From: Heliopora coerulea
Lineage: Eukaryota > Cnidaria > Anthozoa > Scleralcyonacea > Helioporidae
Length of the DNA: 64,000 bases
NCBI GenBank assembly: GCA_030142905.1
Contig: JASJOG010000121.1
Location: forward strand, 65,001-129,000
Direction: 5' to 3'
A program made the position numbers and the translations under genes. Each line of letters starts with the position of its first letter. The first letter of the stretch is position 1. This document shows, piece by piece, positions 63,093 to 64,000 of this stretch. A model generated the notes under the pieces. It saw nothing but the letters and a program-made list of their open reading frames with translations. It ran no database searches and had not been told where the DNA came from.

Positions 63093-64000
63093 GAGTTCGT
63101 ACATCACTTTTAAGTACTAAAAATATTTCAGCTAAAGTTCTTTAACTGTTAGAATGGGTATACTGTTCTAAAAGAGTAAATTATACAAACTGTTTAATAA
63201 GGCAAATAAGCTATATACAATACATCAACATTATGGTAGAATGCTTAACCAATTTTCGAATTAGAACTTTGACTTTATTCCATTTTGGCTTGATGGCTTT
63301 TTGGTGAAATCCAAAACTCGAAATACCACTATTTGATGTTAATGTTAAGGTTTTTATCCATATCTTGGGTGTTTAAATAGGTTATGTTTGAAATATATTT
63401 AAAATTGTCAGCTGGGTAATGCTTATATAGTCGGAAGACAGAGTACAAAGGCAGACTTTTGTTGTTTGAGAACTTCTTACATGGATTCAAGTTATTCCAT
63501 GCTCCAGTGTTTGATTTGTTCATGTTCAGCACTGTCACTTATATCATGTTCCCCACTTCTCTTGTCTTAACTTAGTCTGATGATGTCTTTGAATTAATTG
63601 CAAAATATTACCATTCACTTACTTGACTTGTCTTGACTTAGACTTTCACATTTTTAGATATTGATTTTCAGCTGGCATTTGATATAGTTCTGTAAATTAT
63701 TTGGTCAATGTGGTTTCTCTTATCCTTACATCTTTTGTGTCCCTTTGAATTTCTTCCCCTAATGATAACTGGCACTACACATTAGTACCGGTTGCTTTCT
63801 ATCAGTTTCTAATTGCCTATGCTTTAATATTCTGGGTGTAAGTTAATAAATTATCCGAGAAAACTGAGTAATTATATCTCTGTTAGCATGGCAAGTTTGT
63901 TCCAGACTGGGTTGGAGTATAAACCACCTAATCAGATCAGTTAATTGCCCTTGAGTTAAAGTGCCCATGAACCTTTCAGCAAAAAGAATCATAAAAATAC
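63093..64000. other. intergenic DNA, nothing recognised
   Basis: No ORF with coding character, repeat or RNA gene was seen. AT-rich. Confidence 0.5.

Overview
This window looks like animal nuclear DNA, probably from an aquatic invertebrate or lower vertebrate. It is AT-rich, has spliced genes with GT-AG introns, and is made almost entirely of nested mobile elements: Polinton/Maverick-type DNA elements, Ty3/Gypsy retrotransposons, a Penelope-like retroelement with a GIY-YIG nuclease, and a two-gene transposon-like unit. No clear single-copy host gene is visible. Many stop codons are TGA in contexts that fit CGA-to-TGA change, and a ribozyme core differs from consensus at two former CpG sites, so the copies look like old, methylated, decaying insertions. 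The species cannot be determined from the sequence.

Layout. (1) 1-1827: the 3' end of a Gypsy element (Gypsy A), inserted in the integrase of Polinton 1. (2) 1828-8767 and 53556-about 55870: Polinton 1 (P1), with integrase remnant, structural genes, a zinc-ribbon late-transcription-factor-like gene, and a protein-primed DNA polymerase B (PolB). P1 PolB is split in two by 45 kb. (3) 8768-53555: Element B, a second Polinton/adintovirus-like element. It has terminal inverted repeats beginning AGTAGTAAGG and a 6-bp target duplication TTTAAC (8762-8767 and 53556-53561), and it lies inside P1 PolB. Once nested insertions are discounted it is about 21 kb. It carries an internally deleted PolB, packaging ATPase, adenain-type protease, a capsid-like protein, two SET-domain genes and a TNF-receptor-like membrane protein.

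Nested inside Element B are: Gypsy B (18809-23339, 5-bp duplication CAAGA, inside the ATPase); a convergent two-gene unit (about 26830-30757) with a spliced transposase-like gene and an intact spliced gene with a P2X7-type C-terminal cysteine domain; and Polinton 2 (P2, about 30758-45982), with truncated PolB, fibre-like proteins, chromodomain integrase, major capsid protein and ATPase. P1 and P2 share at least seven homologous genes, which helps define reading frames in each.

(4) 55870-64000: relic sequence, with the GIY-YIG end of a Penelope-like element (58939-59715) and a tandemly duplicated repeat of about 500 bp (62091-63092). The virus-like modules form a conventional Polinton set (replication: PolB and integrase; virion: capsid, ATPase, protease, fibre), but almost every large gene is broken. 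The strongest unusual signals are the TNFR-like and SET genes in Element B, the precise TIR/TSD anatomy, a hammerhead ribozyme relic in the right TIR, an iterated 19-bp motif on both arms of Element B, and the P2X7-domain transposon unit.
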